This document shows, piece by piece, positions 24,505-33,863 of a stretch of 64,000 bases of DNA. The notes beneath the pieces were generated by a model, which saw only the letters and a list, made by a program, of their open reading frames with translations, ran no database searches and had not been told where the DNA came from. Source of the DNA: Texcoconibacillus texcoconensis (GTDB lineage: Bacteria > Bacillota > Bacilli > Bacillales > Salisediminibacteriaceae). The stretch is taken from the NCBI RefSeq assembly GCF_014202575.1, contig NZ_JACHHB010000004.1, positions 124,001 through 188,000 on the forward strand. Direction: 5' to 3'. Numbering within the stretch: the first letter of the stretch is position 1; the number at the start of each line of letters is the position of its first letter. Made by a program: the position numbers and the translations under genes.

Positions 24505-25623
24505 TTAAGACTGTTTTGCTGTCTCGATTAAAGACTCAACGAGTTCAGCTGTTTTATACAGTTCTTCTAACGAGAGGCGTTCACTCGTTGTATGGATTTC
24601 TTCATACCCAATCCCTAAATTAACTGTTGGTACACCGTGCCCAACAAAAATGTTGGCATCACTTCCGCCACCACTACGTAGAAGTTGGGGCTCTCGCCCA
24701 ACAGCTGTAACAGCCTGTTTCGCTACCTCGACGACTTCATCGCCATCTCCATATTTAAATCCAGGGTACATAATGTCGATATCAATGTCACAGCTTCCAC
24801 CCATTGACTCTGTGACTTCTTCAAATGCCTGTTTCATTTTATCAACTTGCTCATGCATTTTTTCTGTCACAAGCGAGCGAGCCTCTGCTAAAATATCGAC
24901 ATGATCGCAAACAATGTTTGTTTGACTCCCACCTTCAAAGCGTCCGATGTTTGCTGTTGTTTCGTCATCAATACGGCCTAAAGGCATTTTAGCGATCGCT
25001 TTCCCTGCCATCGTAATAGCGGAAACGCCTTTTTCTGGTGCGACCCCTGCGTGGGCAGTCTTTCCATAGACAGTTGCTTTAATTTTAGCTTGAGTAGGAG
25101 CGGCAACAATAATTTTTCCTACTTCCCCATCACTGTCCAACGCAAAACCGTATTTTGCTTCTAAATGGGATGGATCCAATGCTTTCGCACCAACTAAACC
25201 TGATTCTTCACCAACAGTAATCACAAACTGCACTTTTCCATGATCTTTACCCGACTCTTGAAGGGTGCGGATAGCTTCAATCATCGCAGCTAATCCTGCT
25301 TTATCATCAGCCCCTAAAATGGTCGAGCCATCTGTACGTATGTAGCCCTCTTCGATATAAGGGTCAATTCCTTGCCCAGGAACAACTGTATCCATATGAG
25401 AAGTGAAGTAAATCGGATCTGCTTCACCCGACCCTTCAAGCGTACAGATAAGATTTCCTGCACCGTGCCCTGTTGTTTTTGTTGTATCATCTTCTTGTAC
25501 TTGAAGACCAAGATCTTGAAATTTTTTCTTTAAAACGTCCGCGATGTCTCGTTCGTATTTCGTCTCCGAATCAACGCGCACGAGCTCCATAAATTCTTCT
25601 ACTAAACGTTCACGGTTTACCAT
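24505..25623 (-). CDS. yqjE: M20 family metallopeptidase, YqjE (peptidase T-like)
   Basis: 372 aa. Zinc ligands and catalytic acids are readable: FTSHMDTVVPG (His, Asp), GADDKAGLAAM (bridging Asp) and GEESGLVGA (catalytic Glu, Glu ligand), with a final His in GIGYEEIHTTSE. The dimerisation domain lies between. Probably a cytosolic di- or tripeptidase; substrate not known. GGAGG is followed six bases later by the ATG at 25623; an ATG touching the GGAGG (25629) is unlikely. It comes after yqjD as in B. subtilis. Confidence 0.87.
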   Translation of the reverse strand: MVNRERLVEEFMELVRVDSETKYERDIADVLKKKFQDLGLQVQEDDTTKTTGHGAGNLICTLEGSGEADPIYFTSHMDTVVPGQGIDPYIEEGYIRTDGSTILGADDKAGLAAMIEAIRTLQESGKDHGKVQFVITVGEESGLVGAKALDPSHLEAKYGFALDSDGEVGKIIVAAPTQAKIKATVYGKTAHAGVAPEKGVSAITMAGKAIAKMPLGRIDDETTANIGRFEGGSQTNIVCDHVDILAEARSLVTEKMHEQVDKMKQAFEEVTESMGGSCDIDIDIMYPGFKYGDGDEVVEVAKQAVTAVGREPQLLRSGGGSDANIFVGHGVPTVNLGIGYEEIHTTSERLSLEELYKTAELVESLIETAKQS

Positions 25624-25692
25624 CGTCATCCTCCATTTCTATAGCAGTATAGAAATATTGTATCAGAGTTGGACCGTGATGTCTCTCTCAGG

Positions 25693-27240
25693 TTACAATG
25701 GGATATTTCCGTGTCGCTTTTCTGGACGTGTTTCCCGTTTCTTCTGCAACATATCTAAGCTTTTCATCAACTTCTCACGCGTTTCCCTTGGATCTATCAC
25801 ATCATCTACCATGCCATTTGCAGCTGCAATATATGGATTGGCAAACCGATTACGATATTCCTCAATCTTTTCAGCTCGCATTTGTTCTGGATCATCACTT
25901 TCTTCAATCTCGTTTTTATAAATGATGTTTGCCGCGCCATGAGGCCCCATAACAGCAATTTCTGCATTCGGCCAAGCGAACACTAGATCAGCACCTACCG
26001 ATTTACTGTTTAATGCAACGTACGCGCCACCATATGCTTTTCGAGTAATCACAGTAATTTTCGGTACAGTTGCTTCAGAATAGGCATATAAAATTTTCGC
26101 TCCGTGACGGATAATACCACCATGCTCTTGCTTAACACCTGGAAAAAAACCGGTCACATCCTCAAAAGTAATCAGGGGCAAACCGTAACAATCGCACACA
26201 CGAATAAAACGAGCCAGTTTATCTGAAGAATCAATGTCTAAACTTCCTGCCATCACTTTCGGTTGGTTCGCGATAATCCCTACTGATCGTCCACCAATCC
26301 GTGCAAAACCAACAACGATATTTTTGGCAAACTGTTTGTGAACTTCAAAAAATGTATTCTGATCGACTGTTTGTTCAATGACAATCCGAACATCGTAAGG
26401 GCGACTCGGATCAGCAGGAACAAGATCTAAAATGTCCTCCATACGATCTTCTTCATCCGTTTCTACAAATGGTGGCTCCTCTTCAAAATGAGATGGTAAA
26501 TAACTTAATAAACTTCGAACTTGCTCTAATGCGTCTTCTTCAGTTTCACAGGCGAAATGCGCATTTCCACTTGTTGTACTGTGCATATTCGCACCGCCAA
26601 GCTCTTCACTGGAGATTAATTCCCCAGTCACTGTCTCAATGACTTTCGGTCCAGTAATGAACATTTGACTCGTTTTATCTACCATAAATACGAAGTCCGT
26701 AATCGCAGGTGAATAAACAGCTCCACCGGCACAAGGACCTAAAATGACCGAGATCTGTGGAATTACGCCTGAGTAAATCGAGTTACGGTAAAAAACATGG
26801 CCATAACCATCTAGAGATAAAACCCCTTCTTGAATTCTCGCACCACCTGAATCATTTAAACCGATAAAAGGAGCGCGGTTTTGTACGGCTAAGTCCATGA
26901 CATGAGCAATTTTTTTTGCATGCATTTCACCTAAAGCCCCACCGAATACGGTAAAATCTTGCGCAAACAAAAATACGTAGCGACCATCTACTTTCCCATA
27001 ACCAGTAACGACCCCTTCTCCAGGTGCCGCTCCTTTTTCCATGCCAAGATCATGTGCACGGTGTTCAATAAAAGGATTTAATTCAACAAATGTCCCATCA
27101 TCAACGAGAAGGTCAATTCGTTCGCGAGCTGTCAATTTCCCCTTATCATGTTGCTTTTGAATTCGTTTGTCCCCACCACCAATTTCAACACTGCGCCTTT
27201 TATCATACAGCTCATTAATTTTTTCATATAAATCAACCAT
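25693..27240 (-). CDS. yqjD: Acyl-CoA (propionyl/methylmalonyl-CoA) carboxyltransferase subunit, YqjD
   Basis: 515-aa biotin-dependent carboxyltransferase beta subunit of the PccB/MmdA family, with the two crotonase-like halves (GVVTGYGKVDGR, NDSGGARIQEG, GPCAGGAVYSPA; then TGFFPGVKQEHGGIIRHGAK, ITRKAYGGAYVAL). It exchanges CO2 between carboxybiotin and propionyl-CoA/methylmalonyl-CoA. No biotin carboxylase or biotin carrier gene is adjacent, so these must come from elsewhere. Its ATG overlaps the end of the mutase/epimerase gene by eight bases (ATGGTTGA). Confidence 0.88.
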   Translation of the reverse strand: MVDLYEKINELYDKRRSVEIGGGDKRIQKQHDKGKLTARERIDLLVDDGTFVELNPFIEHRAHDLGMEKGAAPGEGVVTGYGKVDGRYVFLFAQDFTVFGGALGEMHAKKIAHVMDLAVQNRAPFIGLNDSGGARIQEGVLSLDGYGHVFYRNSIYSGVIPQISVILGPCAGGAVYSPAITDFVFMVDKTSQMFITGPKVIETVTGELISSEELGGANMHSTTSGNAHFACETEEDALEQVRSLLSYLPSHFEEEPPFVETDEEDRMEDILDLVPADPSRPYDVRIVIEQTVDQNTFFEVHKQFAKNIVVGFARIGGRSVGIIANQPKVMAGSLDIDSSDKLARFIRVCDCYGLPLITFEDVTGFFPGVKQEHGGIIRHGAKILYAYSEATVPKITVITRKAYGGAYVALNSKSVGADLVFAWPNAEIAVMGPHGAANIIYKNEIEESDDPEQMRAEKIEEYRNRFANPYIAAANGMVDDVIDPRETREKLMKSLDMLQKKRETRPEKRHGNIPL

Positions 27241-28066
27241 CTATCTCCACCCCTTCGTTTTCACAAAGTTCAACAAGTGTTCCATTTGCTGCTTTCGGGT
27301 GTAAAAATGCGATTGGTACACCGCTAGCCCCTTGTTTCGGAGTTTCGTCGACAAGTGGTACCCCTTCTCTTTTTAGTTGTGTAAGTCGATCACTTAATCG
27401 GTTGACGGCTAAAGCGATATGATGTAATCCTTCCCCTTTTTTATCGATAAACGACTGTACAGGACTTTCTTTCGTAAGCGGTTCCAAAAGTTCGATTTTC
27501 GCGTTGGAAAGTGAAATGAAGGCTACTTTCACTCCTTGTTCTGGAACGTCAACAACTGTTTCGACATCAAGGTGTAAATGGTCACGGTAAAAAGGTATCG
27601 CTTCATCGATCGATGAAACGGCAATACCGATATGATCAACGCACTTTGGTGCACTAAGAATCGGTTCAAACGCCTCTCGTTCACGTACAGTTTGTTCAAT
27701 AAAAGCAGCGATCGCTTCCGTTGATGAACCAGGTGTGAAAACTTTTTTTATGCCTAATTCCTCGAGATTCCGTACATCATCAAATGGAATAACGCCTCCG
27801 CCAAACACAAATATATCTTCTGCATTCTTCTCTTTTAGTTGATTTAATACTTCTGGAAAAAGGATATTGTGCGCGCCAGATAACGACGATAATCCAATCG
27901 CATCAACGTCCTCTTGAATAGCCGCTTGAACAATTTGTTCCGGCGATTGCCTTAAACCTGTATAAATGACTTCCATTCCGTGATCTCTTAACGCTTGTGA
28001 GACGACCAGTGCACCACGATCGTGTCCATCTAGGCCTGGTTTAGCCATTAAAATTCGTATCGTCAC
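27233..28066 (-). CDS. Fusion: methylmalonyl-CoA mutase B12-binding domain + methylmalonyl-CoA epimerase
   Basis: 277 aa with two clear parts. Residues 1-132 are the cobalamin-binding domain of the mutase (DGHDRG at 13-18, i.e. DxHxxG with His15 as cobalt ligand; then GLSSLSGAH and VFGGGVIP). Residues 141-275 are a vicinal-oxygen-chelate epimerase (VDHIGIAV with His145, IELLEP, GEGLHHIAL, TLVELCE as metal ligands), the YqjC type. No stop or frameshift separates them. The catalytic mutase subunit is encoded just upstream, so the small subunit carries the epimerase that feeds or drains the mutase. Confidence 0.9.
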   Translation of the reverse strand: MTIRILMAKPGLDGHDRGALVVSQALRDHGMEVIYTGLRQSPEQIVQAAIQEDVDAIGLSSLSGAHNILFPEVLNQLKEKNAEDIFVFGGGVIPFDDVRNLEELGIKKVFTPGSSTEAIAAFIEQTVREREAFEPILSAPKCVDHIGIAVSSIDEAIPFYRDHLHLDVETVVDVPEQGVKVAFISLSNAKIELLEPLTKESPVQSFIDKKGEGLHHIALAVNRLSDRLTQLKREGVPLVDETPKQGASGVPIAFLHPKAANGTLVELCENEGVEIDG

Positions 28067-28086
28067 CGAAGAGCCCTCCTTCTCGT

Positions 28087-29727
28087 TTAAACATATTCTC
28101 CAAACTCACTTCGCAAAACATGACATATCTCACCAACCGTACATCCCTTCTTCACAGCTTCTATGATCGGTGGCATCAAATTTTCATGGCCATTGGCTGC
28201 TTCCTTCAACGCTTGTAAACAATGATCTACATCGTTTTGTGACCTGTTTTTTCGTAAGTGTTCAAGTTGCTCATGTTGCTCAGCAATAAAGGAGTCATCG
28301 ACTTTTAACACGTCTTGTTCAGGCTCTTCTTCCATCGCGAATTTGTTCACACCGACAACGATTTCCTCTTCTGATTCTATGTTCCTTTGCGTCTCATAAG
28401 CACTTTTTTGAATTTCCCGTTGCATATAACCATTTTCAACAGCAGCAACGGCCCCACCTAACGAATCAATCTCCGCCAAATATTCATGGGCCTTTTCTTC
28501 TACTTGATCGGTCAATGTTTCAAGGTAGTAAGACCCGGCAAGAGGGTCAATCGTATCAGCTACGCCCGTCTCATGTGCGATAAGCTGTTGTGTTCGTAAA
28601 GCAATTCGAGCTGACTCTTCCGTCGGTAAACCAAGAGCTTCATCTTTTGCATTTGTATGCAAACTTTGTGTTCCACCCATTACCGCTGCCAATGCCTGTA
28701 ATGCAACACGTACAATGTTATTATCAGGTTGTTGTGCAGTAAGCGTCGATCCTGCCACTTGGGTGTGAAACCGTAACTGCCAACTTTTCGGATTCTTTGC
28801 CCCATACTCTTCACGCATCATTTTTGCCCACATCCTACGTGCGGCCCGAAACTTAGCGATTTCCTCAAAAAAATAGTTATGACCATTAAAGAAAAATGCT
28901 AGGCGCGGAGCAAAGCGATCGACATCTAAACCTACGTCGATAGCAGCATCAACATAAGCTTTCGCATTCGCCAATGTAAATGCTAATTCTTGTACAGCTG
29001 TCGCCCCAGCTTCACGTATGTGATAACCGGATATACTAATCGTGTTAAATGAGGGTACGTGATCAGAACAAAAGGAAAAAATGTCTGTGATTAAGCGCAT
29101 CGAAGGTTTAGGAGGATATATGTGTGTTCCGCGTGCAATATATTCTTTTAAAATATCATTTTGGATCGTTCCAGAAACCTTTTCCCAAGGTACACCTTGT
29201 TTTTCAGCGACGACTAAATACATCGCTAACAATACTGCTGCTGGTGCGTTAATGGTCATTGAAGTGCTTACTCGGTCTAAAGGAATTTCATGAAAAAGGA
29301 CTTCCATATCTTCTAGTGAATCAATGGCTACACCGACCTTCCCCACTTCACCAAGAGCCATCGGGTCATCTGAGTCATAACCAATTTGGGTCGGTAAATC
29401 AAACGCAACCGACAACCCTGTTTGTCCTTGTTCTAATAAATAACGAAACCGTTCATTTGTTTCCTTCGCGGACCCAAACCCAGCATATTGTCGCATCGTC
29501 CATAACCGTCCACGATACATTGTGTGGCGTATGCCACGCGTAAAAGGATATTCGCCAGGGTAACCAATCTTTTTCATATAATCTTCTTCCATCGCCTCAG
29601 GTGTATAGAGACGTTCAACCTCAATGTTTGAAGATGTTTGAAAGGTGCCTTTTCGTTCTCCACGCGCCTGTAATTGTCTGTCCACTTCTTTTTGCCATGA
29701 CTGTTCAAAAGAAAATAGATCCGACAT
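28087..29727 (-). CDS. Methylmalonyl-CoA mutase, catalytic (large) subunit
   Basis: 546 aa, only the TIM-barrel substrate domain; the B12 domain is on the next gene. Landmarks are [60 protein letters not shown] and [13 protein letters not shown]. It interconverts (R)-methylmalonyl-CoA and succinyl-CoA in the cytosol. It links breakdown of Ile, Val and odd-chain acids to the TCA cycle and follows the route that the bkd operon in this window starts. The ATG at 29727 is 8 bases after GGAGGAGG; an adjacent TTG is less likely. Confidence 0.92.
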   Translation of the reverse strand: MSDLFSFEQSWQKEVDRQLQARGERKGTFQTSSNIEVERLYTPEAMEEDYMKKIGYPGEYPFTRGIRHTMYRGRLWTMRQYAGFGSAKETNERFRYLLEQGQTGLSVAFDLPTQIGYDSDDPMALGEVGKVGVAIDSLEDMEVLFHEIPLDRVSTSMTINAPAAVLLAMYLVVAEKQGVPWEKVSGTIQNDILKEYIARGTHIYPPKPSMRLITDIFSFCSDHVPSFNTISISGYHIREAGATAVQELAFTLANAKAYVDAAIDVGLDVDRFAPRLAFFFNGHNYFFEEIAKFRAARRMWAKMMREEYGAKNPKSWQLRFHTQVAGSTLTAQQPDNNIVRVALQALAAVMGGTQSLHTNAKDEALGLPTEESARIALRTQQLIAHETGVADTIDPLAGSYYLETLTDQVEEKAHEYLAEIDSLGGAVAAVENGYMQREIQKSAYETQRNIESEEEIVVGVNKFAMEEEPEQDVLKVDDSFIAEQHEQLEHLRKNRSQNDVDHCLQALKEAANGHENLMPPIIEAVKKGCTVGEICHVLRSEFGEYV

Positions 29728-29837
29728 CAAAAACTCCTCCTCCCATTAAAACCTATAATTATTCCTATCATTTCCATTTATTCCGTTTTCGACATAACCA
29801 AAAAAACCTCACGTAAAATAAAGGTTTACATTCCCTC

Positions 29838-29866
29838 TTGTCATGGCTCGTTCGACTTTGTAAAAT
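29838..29866 (+). promoter_or_regulatory. Promoter of prli42
   Basis: TTGTCA (29838-29843), 17 bases, TAAAAT (29861-29866), then GGGAGG before the ATG at 29900. Confidence 0.65.
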
Positions 29867-29899
29867 GTTAATAGTAAAATGAATTGGGAGGTAAGAAAT

Positions 29900-29992
29900 A
29901 TGCCCCGCAAATATCGGACAATCATCATTTACTTTATGGTTGCAACCATGCTTATTGGTACACTATTTACAGGTGCTGCTTTCTGGTTATAA
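29900..29992 (+). CDS. prli42: Stressosome-associated miniprotein Prli42
   Basis: 30 aa (MPRKYRTIIIYFMVATMLIG, then TLFTGAAFWL). It has a basic N terminus, one membrane helix and the pattern R-x3-[VI]-Y-x-M-x2-[AT]-M-x4-L-x2-G of Prli42. In Listeria and B. subtilis this tail protein anchors the stressosome (RsbR) to the membrane and is needed to sense oxidative stress through SigB. It has its own promoter, a GGGAGG ribosome binding site and a terminator, so it is a real gene in spite of its size. It is divergent from the mutase genes. Confidence 0.78.
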   Translation: MPRKYRTIIIYFMVATMLIGTLFTGAAFWL

Positions 29993-30054
29993 TGTGCTCA
30001 TTTATACTCATTTACAAATGTATTTAAAAGACATTATTGTCTTTTTGTCAAAAC

Positions 30055-30128
30055 AAAAGCGGAGCTACGTCAACGTTTGTTCGCCCCAATAAGGGGACCT
30101 AAACCTTTGACGTAAGCTCCGCTCTTTT
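30055..30128. terminator. Bidirectional terminator between prli42 and the L,D-transpeptidase
   Basis: Arms AGCGGAGCTACGTCAA and TTGACGTAAGCTCCGCT, with an inner CCCC/GGGG hairpin and A/T tails on both sides. Confidence 0.85.
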
Positions 30129-30132
30129 CTGT

Positions 30133-30642
30133 TTAAGGGGCAATTGCCCCTTTCTTGATTGCTGTATTCTGAAAAGATTCACCATCACTCTTGATCAAAA
30201 TTTTTGTTCCAATTGGAATGACAGAAAAAACATCTTCAACACTTTCATTATCTAACCTCACACATCCTCCTGTTACCGCATCTCCTATTGAGTCAGGGTC
30301 ATTTGTACCGTGCAAGCCATAAATTCTGCCATCTGTACCTTCGGCATCAAAACCAATCCACCTCGTGCCGAGTGGATTATCCTCATCTCCCCCGGGAATG
30401 TCTCGTTTACGATCATACGGTTCTACCGCTTTAACCGTTACAGTATGTTGCCCTTCTGGAGTAGGTGTAAAGCGTGTTCCGATTGATACTGGGTAAATTG
30501 CTTGGATTTCACCTTCATCGACGACAGCTAATTCCATAATAGACGTATCAACAATAATGTAAGGGTCACCAACAAGAGGATTTTCACCTAACGGCCAAAT
30601 TGGCGATACAACGAGAACAATCGCAAGAATGAAGCTTTTCAG
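30133..30642 (-). CDS. L,D-transpeptidase (YkuD domain), CTG start
   Basis: 169 aa when read from a CTG at 30642. GAGGAGGAG stands 6 bases before that CTG, an in-frame TAG directly precedes it, and no ATG/GTG/TTG occurs until an internal ATG 105 bases later. The CTG reading adds a signal sequence (MKSFILAIVLVVSPIWPLGE) and the GDPYIIVD strand that opens YkuD domains; the ATG reading would lose both. The catalytic region HGTND...GGCVRLDN holds the His and Cys. The enzyme cross-links or modifies peptidoglycan outside the membrane (spore or vegetative wall). It sits next to yqjA, where B. subtilis has yqjB. Confidence 0.85.
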   Translation of the reverse strand: MKSFILAIVLVVSPIWPLGENPLVGDPYIIVDTSIMELAVVDEGEIQAIYPVSIGTRFTPTPEGQHTVTVKAVEPYDRKRDIPGGDEDNPLGTRWIGFDAEGTDGRIYGLHGTNDPDSIGDAVTGGCVRLDNESVEDVFSVIPIGTKILIKSDGESFQNTAIKKGAIAP

Positions 30643-30702
30643 CTAGATCTCCTCCTCAAACACTTTTTTTTATCATTTGCTTGAAAAAGGACATCTATGT
30701 AA

Positions 30703-31671
30703 TTAGCTGAACATTGAATACTTTTCAATTGGTTTAAAACGACTTTTTATCGTTAAATATTCTTCCATTTCTTTCACGAAATATAGCAAGGCTGATCGTG
30801 TTTCGAATTCCTCACGACTTGTCGGAAGTTCCATTCGTTTAAACGCCCCTTGCATCTCTTCTAATTGTTGCAAAAAGTAATCTGCGGTGTTTTGTCGCTT
30901 AATATTTTCACTTAATTCTTCAAGGAAGTCTGCGATCATTTCCCCTTGATCTACATGACGGTCGATAGAAGTAAGTAACGGCATAACCCGCTCGATAATA
31001 TCAAATTGTTTTTCACGCATTTTAAAATAGTGATAATATTGATCTTCATACGGCAAGACGTGATTTTCAATATTTTGTAATGAAGTGCTTTTCGCTTGCT
31101 CGAGCAATTTCGCTGACTCTGCAATCTCCTTACCATCCCAATCACTATCACCGTTACGAACATATGTCGCAAACTCATGGAAAATTTGTTTGTAATACGA
31201 TTCAAGTTGATGCTGCATAACATGGAGTTTTTTGTCCACACTCGGCATATATGCATTCATTAATAATGCGCATGAAATCCCGATTAACATTAAGGCAAAT
31301 TCGTTAAGGACAATCGATACCGAAATCGCTTCCAGTGCATAAATATGTAAAATAATAACTGAACTCGTCACAATACCTGCTTGCGCTTTAAGAACAAGTG
31401 TCGTTGGGATGAAAACGAGAAGCAATAAACCCATAACGGCCGGATTGTACCCTAGTACTTCAAATAAAACACCGGCATACAACATTCCGATAGAAGCAGC
31501 TAAAAGTCGTTCCCACGACATTTGCAAAGAACGTTGCCGTGTTTTCTGTATACAGAGGATCGTAATGATTCCAGCTGATGAGTAAAATTCTAAACCGAGC
31601 TGTTGAGCAATTGCAATGGCGATTGCAGTGCCAATCGCTGTTTTTAACGTTCGATAACCGATTCTAAACAT
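30703..31671 (-). CDS. yqjA: Aromatic acid exporter family membrane protein YqjA
   Basis: 322 aa, the same length as B. subtilis YqjA. Residues 1-145 contain four to six membrane helices (RIGYRTLKTAIGTAIAIAIAQ, GIITILCIQKTRQRS), typical of the ArAE/FUSC N-terminal domain. The C-terminal half is a soluble helical domain (DUF939 C). It is thought to export organic anions, but the substrate is unknown. Starts with ATG and lies upstream of the L,D-transpeptidase. Confidence 0.85.
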   Translation of the reverse strand: MFRIGYRTLKTAIGTAIAIAIAQQLGLEFYSSAGIITILCIQKTRQRSLQMSWERLLAASIGMLYAGVLFEVLGYNPAVMGLLLLVFIPTTLVLKAQAGIVTSSVIILHIYALEAISVSIVLNEFALMLIGISCALLMNAYMPSVDKKLHVMQHQLESYYKQIFHEFATYVRNGDSDWDGKEIAESAKLLEQAKSTSLQNIENHVLPYEDQYYHYFKMREKQFDIIERVMPLLTSIDRHVDQGEMIADFLEELSENIKRQNTADYFLQQLEEMQGAFKRMELPTSREEFETRSALLYFVKEMEEYLTIKSRFKPIEKYSMFS

Positions 31672-31756
31672 ACTTACTATCCACTCTTTCGTTTACAAGT
31701 TATATTCTTTTTCATTGTACAACGAACACGCTAGTTTCCAAAACGATAATTAATAG

Positions 31757-31788
31757 AAAAAGCCATCCCCATAACTTAGGAGATGGCA
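31757..31788 (-). terminator. Terminator after the TRAP permease gene
   Basis: GCCATC...GATGGC stem with CC/GG extension and a TTTTTC tail on the minus strand. Confidence 0.75.
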
Positions 31789-31809
31789 TACGTCTTTAAT
31801 TAGATAATA

Positions 31810-33747
31810 TTAGGATGTCACTGACTCGTTTGTTAAGACCTTAGTTTTCTTTGCTCGTTGTAAAATAAAACAAGATGTCACAACAAATATTGCTAAAATG
31901 TCTGTAAAAATACTAGCGTAGATAAATAAAATCGCTGCACTAATCAAGACGCCTCGTACAAATATGTTTGCCTCTGCTCCTGCAAACCAAGCTTGAACTG
32001 CAGCTGCAAGAAGGTAAATTCCTATGCTAGCAGTAATCACACTCAATACAATCTCTCCAAAACTACCAAACAACATTAGTTCTGGGCTATATATAAACAT
32101 GTAAGGAACGATAAAAGCTGCAATTCCTAGCTTAAAAGCAGTTATCCCCGTTCTGAATGGATCCGTCCCTGCTACACCAGCCGCTGCATATGCTGCTAAT
32201 GCAACAGGAGGCGTAATGGCAGACATAACCGCATAGTAAAAAACAAACATATGTGCAAAAAGTGGTTCAATACCTATTTGAATAAGACCAGGTGCAACCA
32301 CACTTGCAGCAACAGCGTAAGCCGCCGTCGTTGGCATACCCATTCCTAATAGTACAGAAATAAACATGGCAAAGATTAGCGCGATTAAAGTATTCGCATC
32401 TGCGATTCCAAGGAGCATCGAACTAAACCGCATACCAACACCTGTTAAAGAAATCACACCAACAATAATCCCTGCAGTAGCACAAACAGCTAATAACTGA
32501 ATCGTATTGCGCATCCCTAACTCCAACGCTTGTACGATTCGTTTAGGTCCCATTCGATGTTCCTTCGTCAACCAACTAACAACAAGACAAGCAACAATCG
32601 CCACCGTCCCTGAACGAATCACCGAATAACCACTTAATAAAGCTGTAATTAAAAGGATCACAGGTATAAATAGATAAGCTTGTTTGAAAACGCCTTTTAA
32701 TGACGGTAATTCCTTTCTCGATAATCCCTTCATACCACTTTTGATCGCTTGAAAATCGACCATAAAGAATACAGATAAAAAATACAAAAGGGCTGGGATT
32801 GTCGCTGCAAGAATAATCTCAGAATAAGCGATGCCTGTAATCTCGGCCATTAAAAATGCGCCAGCACCCATGATTGGAATCATAATTTGCCCACCTGCTG
32901 AGGCCGTTGCTTCTGTCGCTGCTGCAAAGCGGGACGGGTAACCAACACGACGCATAAGGGGAATCGTTAATGAACCAGTTGCGACAGCATTACCAGCCGA
33001 TGTCCCATTCATCATCCCCATCAAACCACTTGATAGAATTGATACTTTTGCAGGGCCACCTCTCATCCCTCCTGCTAGAGAAAATGAAAAGTCAATAAAG
33101 TAACGACCGACACCCGACATTTGTAAAAAGGATCCGAAGATGATAAACAACAAAATATATTTGGAAGATACATCTAATGTTACCCCAAAAACACCATCAA
33201 CACTAAAAATATACGTAATAAATCGATCAAAAGAATAACCATTGTGGTGCAAAATGCCCGGCAGATAAGGTCCTGCAAAAGAATACAAGATAAAAATACT
33301 AGCTAATATCGGTAGCGCCCATCCACTGGTACGGCGCGTTAGTTCAAGGACAAGCAACACCCCGACTGCTGCCACAACCGTATCCAAGGTTTCTGGCATA
33401 ACACCAACGCGGAATAATAGCGCTGACAAATTTGCAAAAATATATCCAGTCACAAAAACGATACCGATAATCATAACCCAATCAATCAGTGACACACGAT
33501 CCTTCGCATTTTTATAAGGTTTAAAAAGTAAAAAACCAAGAATGACACCGAAGGCTAAGTGCATACTCCGAAATAACCATGGTTCAATCGGATAGAAGTT
33601 CAAAATAAAGATATGAAGGAGGGCACCGATAACAGCAATGAATGTAAATAACTTCTTGACAATCCCTTTTAAATGACGACTTTGATTTGTGACCTCCGTC
33701 GCCTCAGCATCACTTTCAATATTAGCTGTGTTATTTTCATTATTCAT
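31810..33747 (-). CDS. TRAP transporter fused 4TM/12TM permease (DctQM type)
   Basis: 645 aa with about 16-17 membrane helices. The N-terminal four helices correspond to the small DctQ-like subunit and the rest to DctM (GLMGMMNGTSAGNAVATGSLTIPLM, GMGMPTTAAYAV, and the AITPPVALAAYAAAG loop). It is a Na+-coupled secondary importer for a ligand delivered by a periplasmic or lipid-anchored binding protein. Fused permeases of this kind go with TAXI-type binding proteins, and such a gene is directly upstream. Probable substrates are C4/C5-dicarboxylates, glutamate or similar; not decided here. Confidence 0.9.
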   Translation of the reverse strand: MNNENNTANIESDAEATEVTNQSRHLKGIVKKLFTFIAVIGALLHIFILNFYPIEPWLFRSMHLAFGVILGFLLFKPYKNAKDRVSLIDWVMIIGIVFVTGYIFANLSALLFRVGVMPETLDTVVAAVGVLLVLELTRRTSGWALPILASIFILYSFAGPYLPGILHHNGYSFDRFITYIFSVDGVFGVTLDVSSKYILLFIIFGSFLQMSGVGRYFIDFSFSLAGGMRGGPAKVSILSSGLMGMMNGTSAGNAVATGSLTIPLMRRVGYPSRFAAATEATASAGGQIMIPIMGAGAFLMAEITGIAYSEIILAATIPALLYFLSVFFMVDFQAIKSGMKGLSRKELPSLKGVFKQAYLFIPVILLITALLSGYSVIRSGTVAIVACLVVSWLTKEHRMGPKRIVQALELGMRNTIQLLAVCATAGIIVGVISLTGVGMRFSSMLLGIADANTLIALIFAMFISVLLGMGMPTTAAYAVAASVVAPGLIQIGIEPLFAHMFVFYYAVMSAITPPVALAAYAAAGVAGTDPFRTGITAFKLGIAAFIVPYMFIYSPELMLFGSFGEIVLSVITASIGIYLLAAAVQAWFAGAEANIFVRGVLISAAILFIYASIFTDILAIFVVTSCFILQRAKKTKVLTNESVTS

Positions 33748-33787
33748 AGCAATCCCTCCTTTTTCAGTAAGATGTGTTCATAGTGAT

Positions 33788-33833
33788 CTTAGAGGGCGTT
33801 AAACGTTTAGTTAGCGCTGTATCGCCCTCTAAG
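33788..33833 (-). promoter_or_regulatory. Intercistronic stem-loop between TAXI and permease genes
   Basis: Arms CTTAGAGGGCG / CGCCCTCTAAG (11 bp), with no T-run after it. It is likely an mRNA-processing or stability element that lets the binding protein be made in excess. Confidence 0.6.
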
Positions 33834-33863
33834 ATGTGATTTTCAATATGATAGATGATATAC

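Noticed and set aside
25314-25511. Frameshifted copy of yqjE
   Set aside because: Just the alternative reading frame inside the intact peptidase gene.
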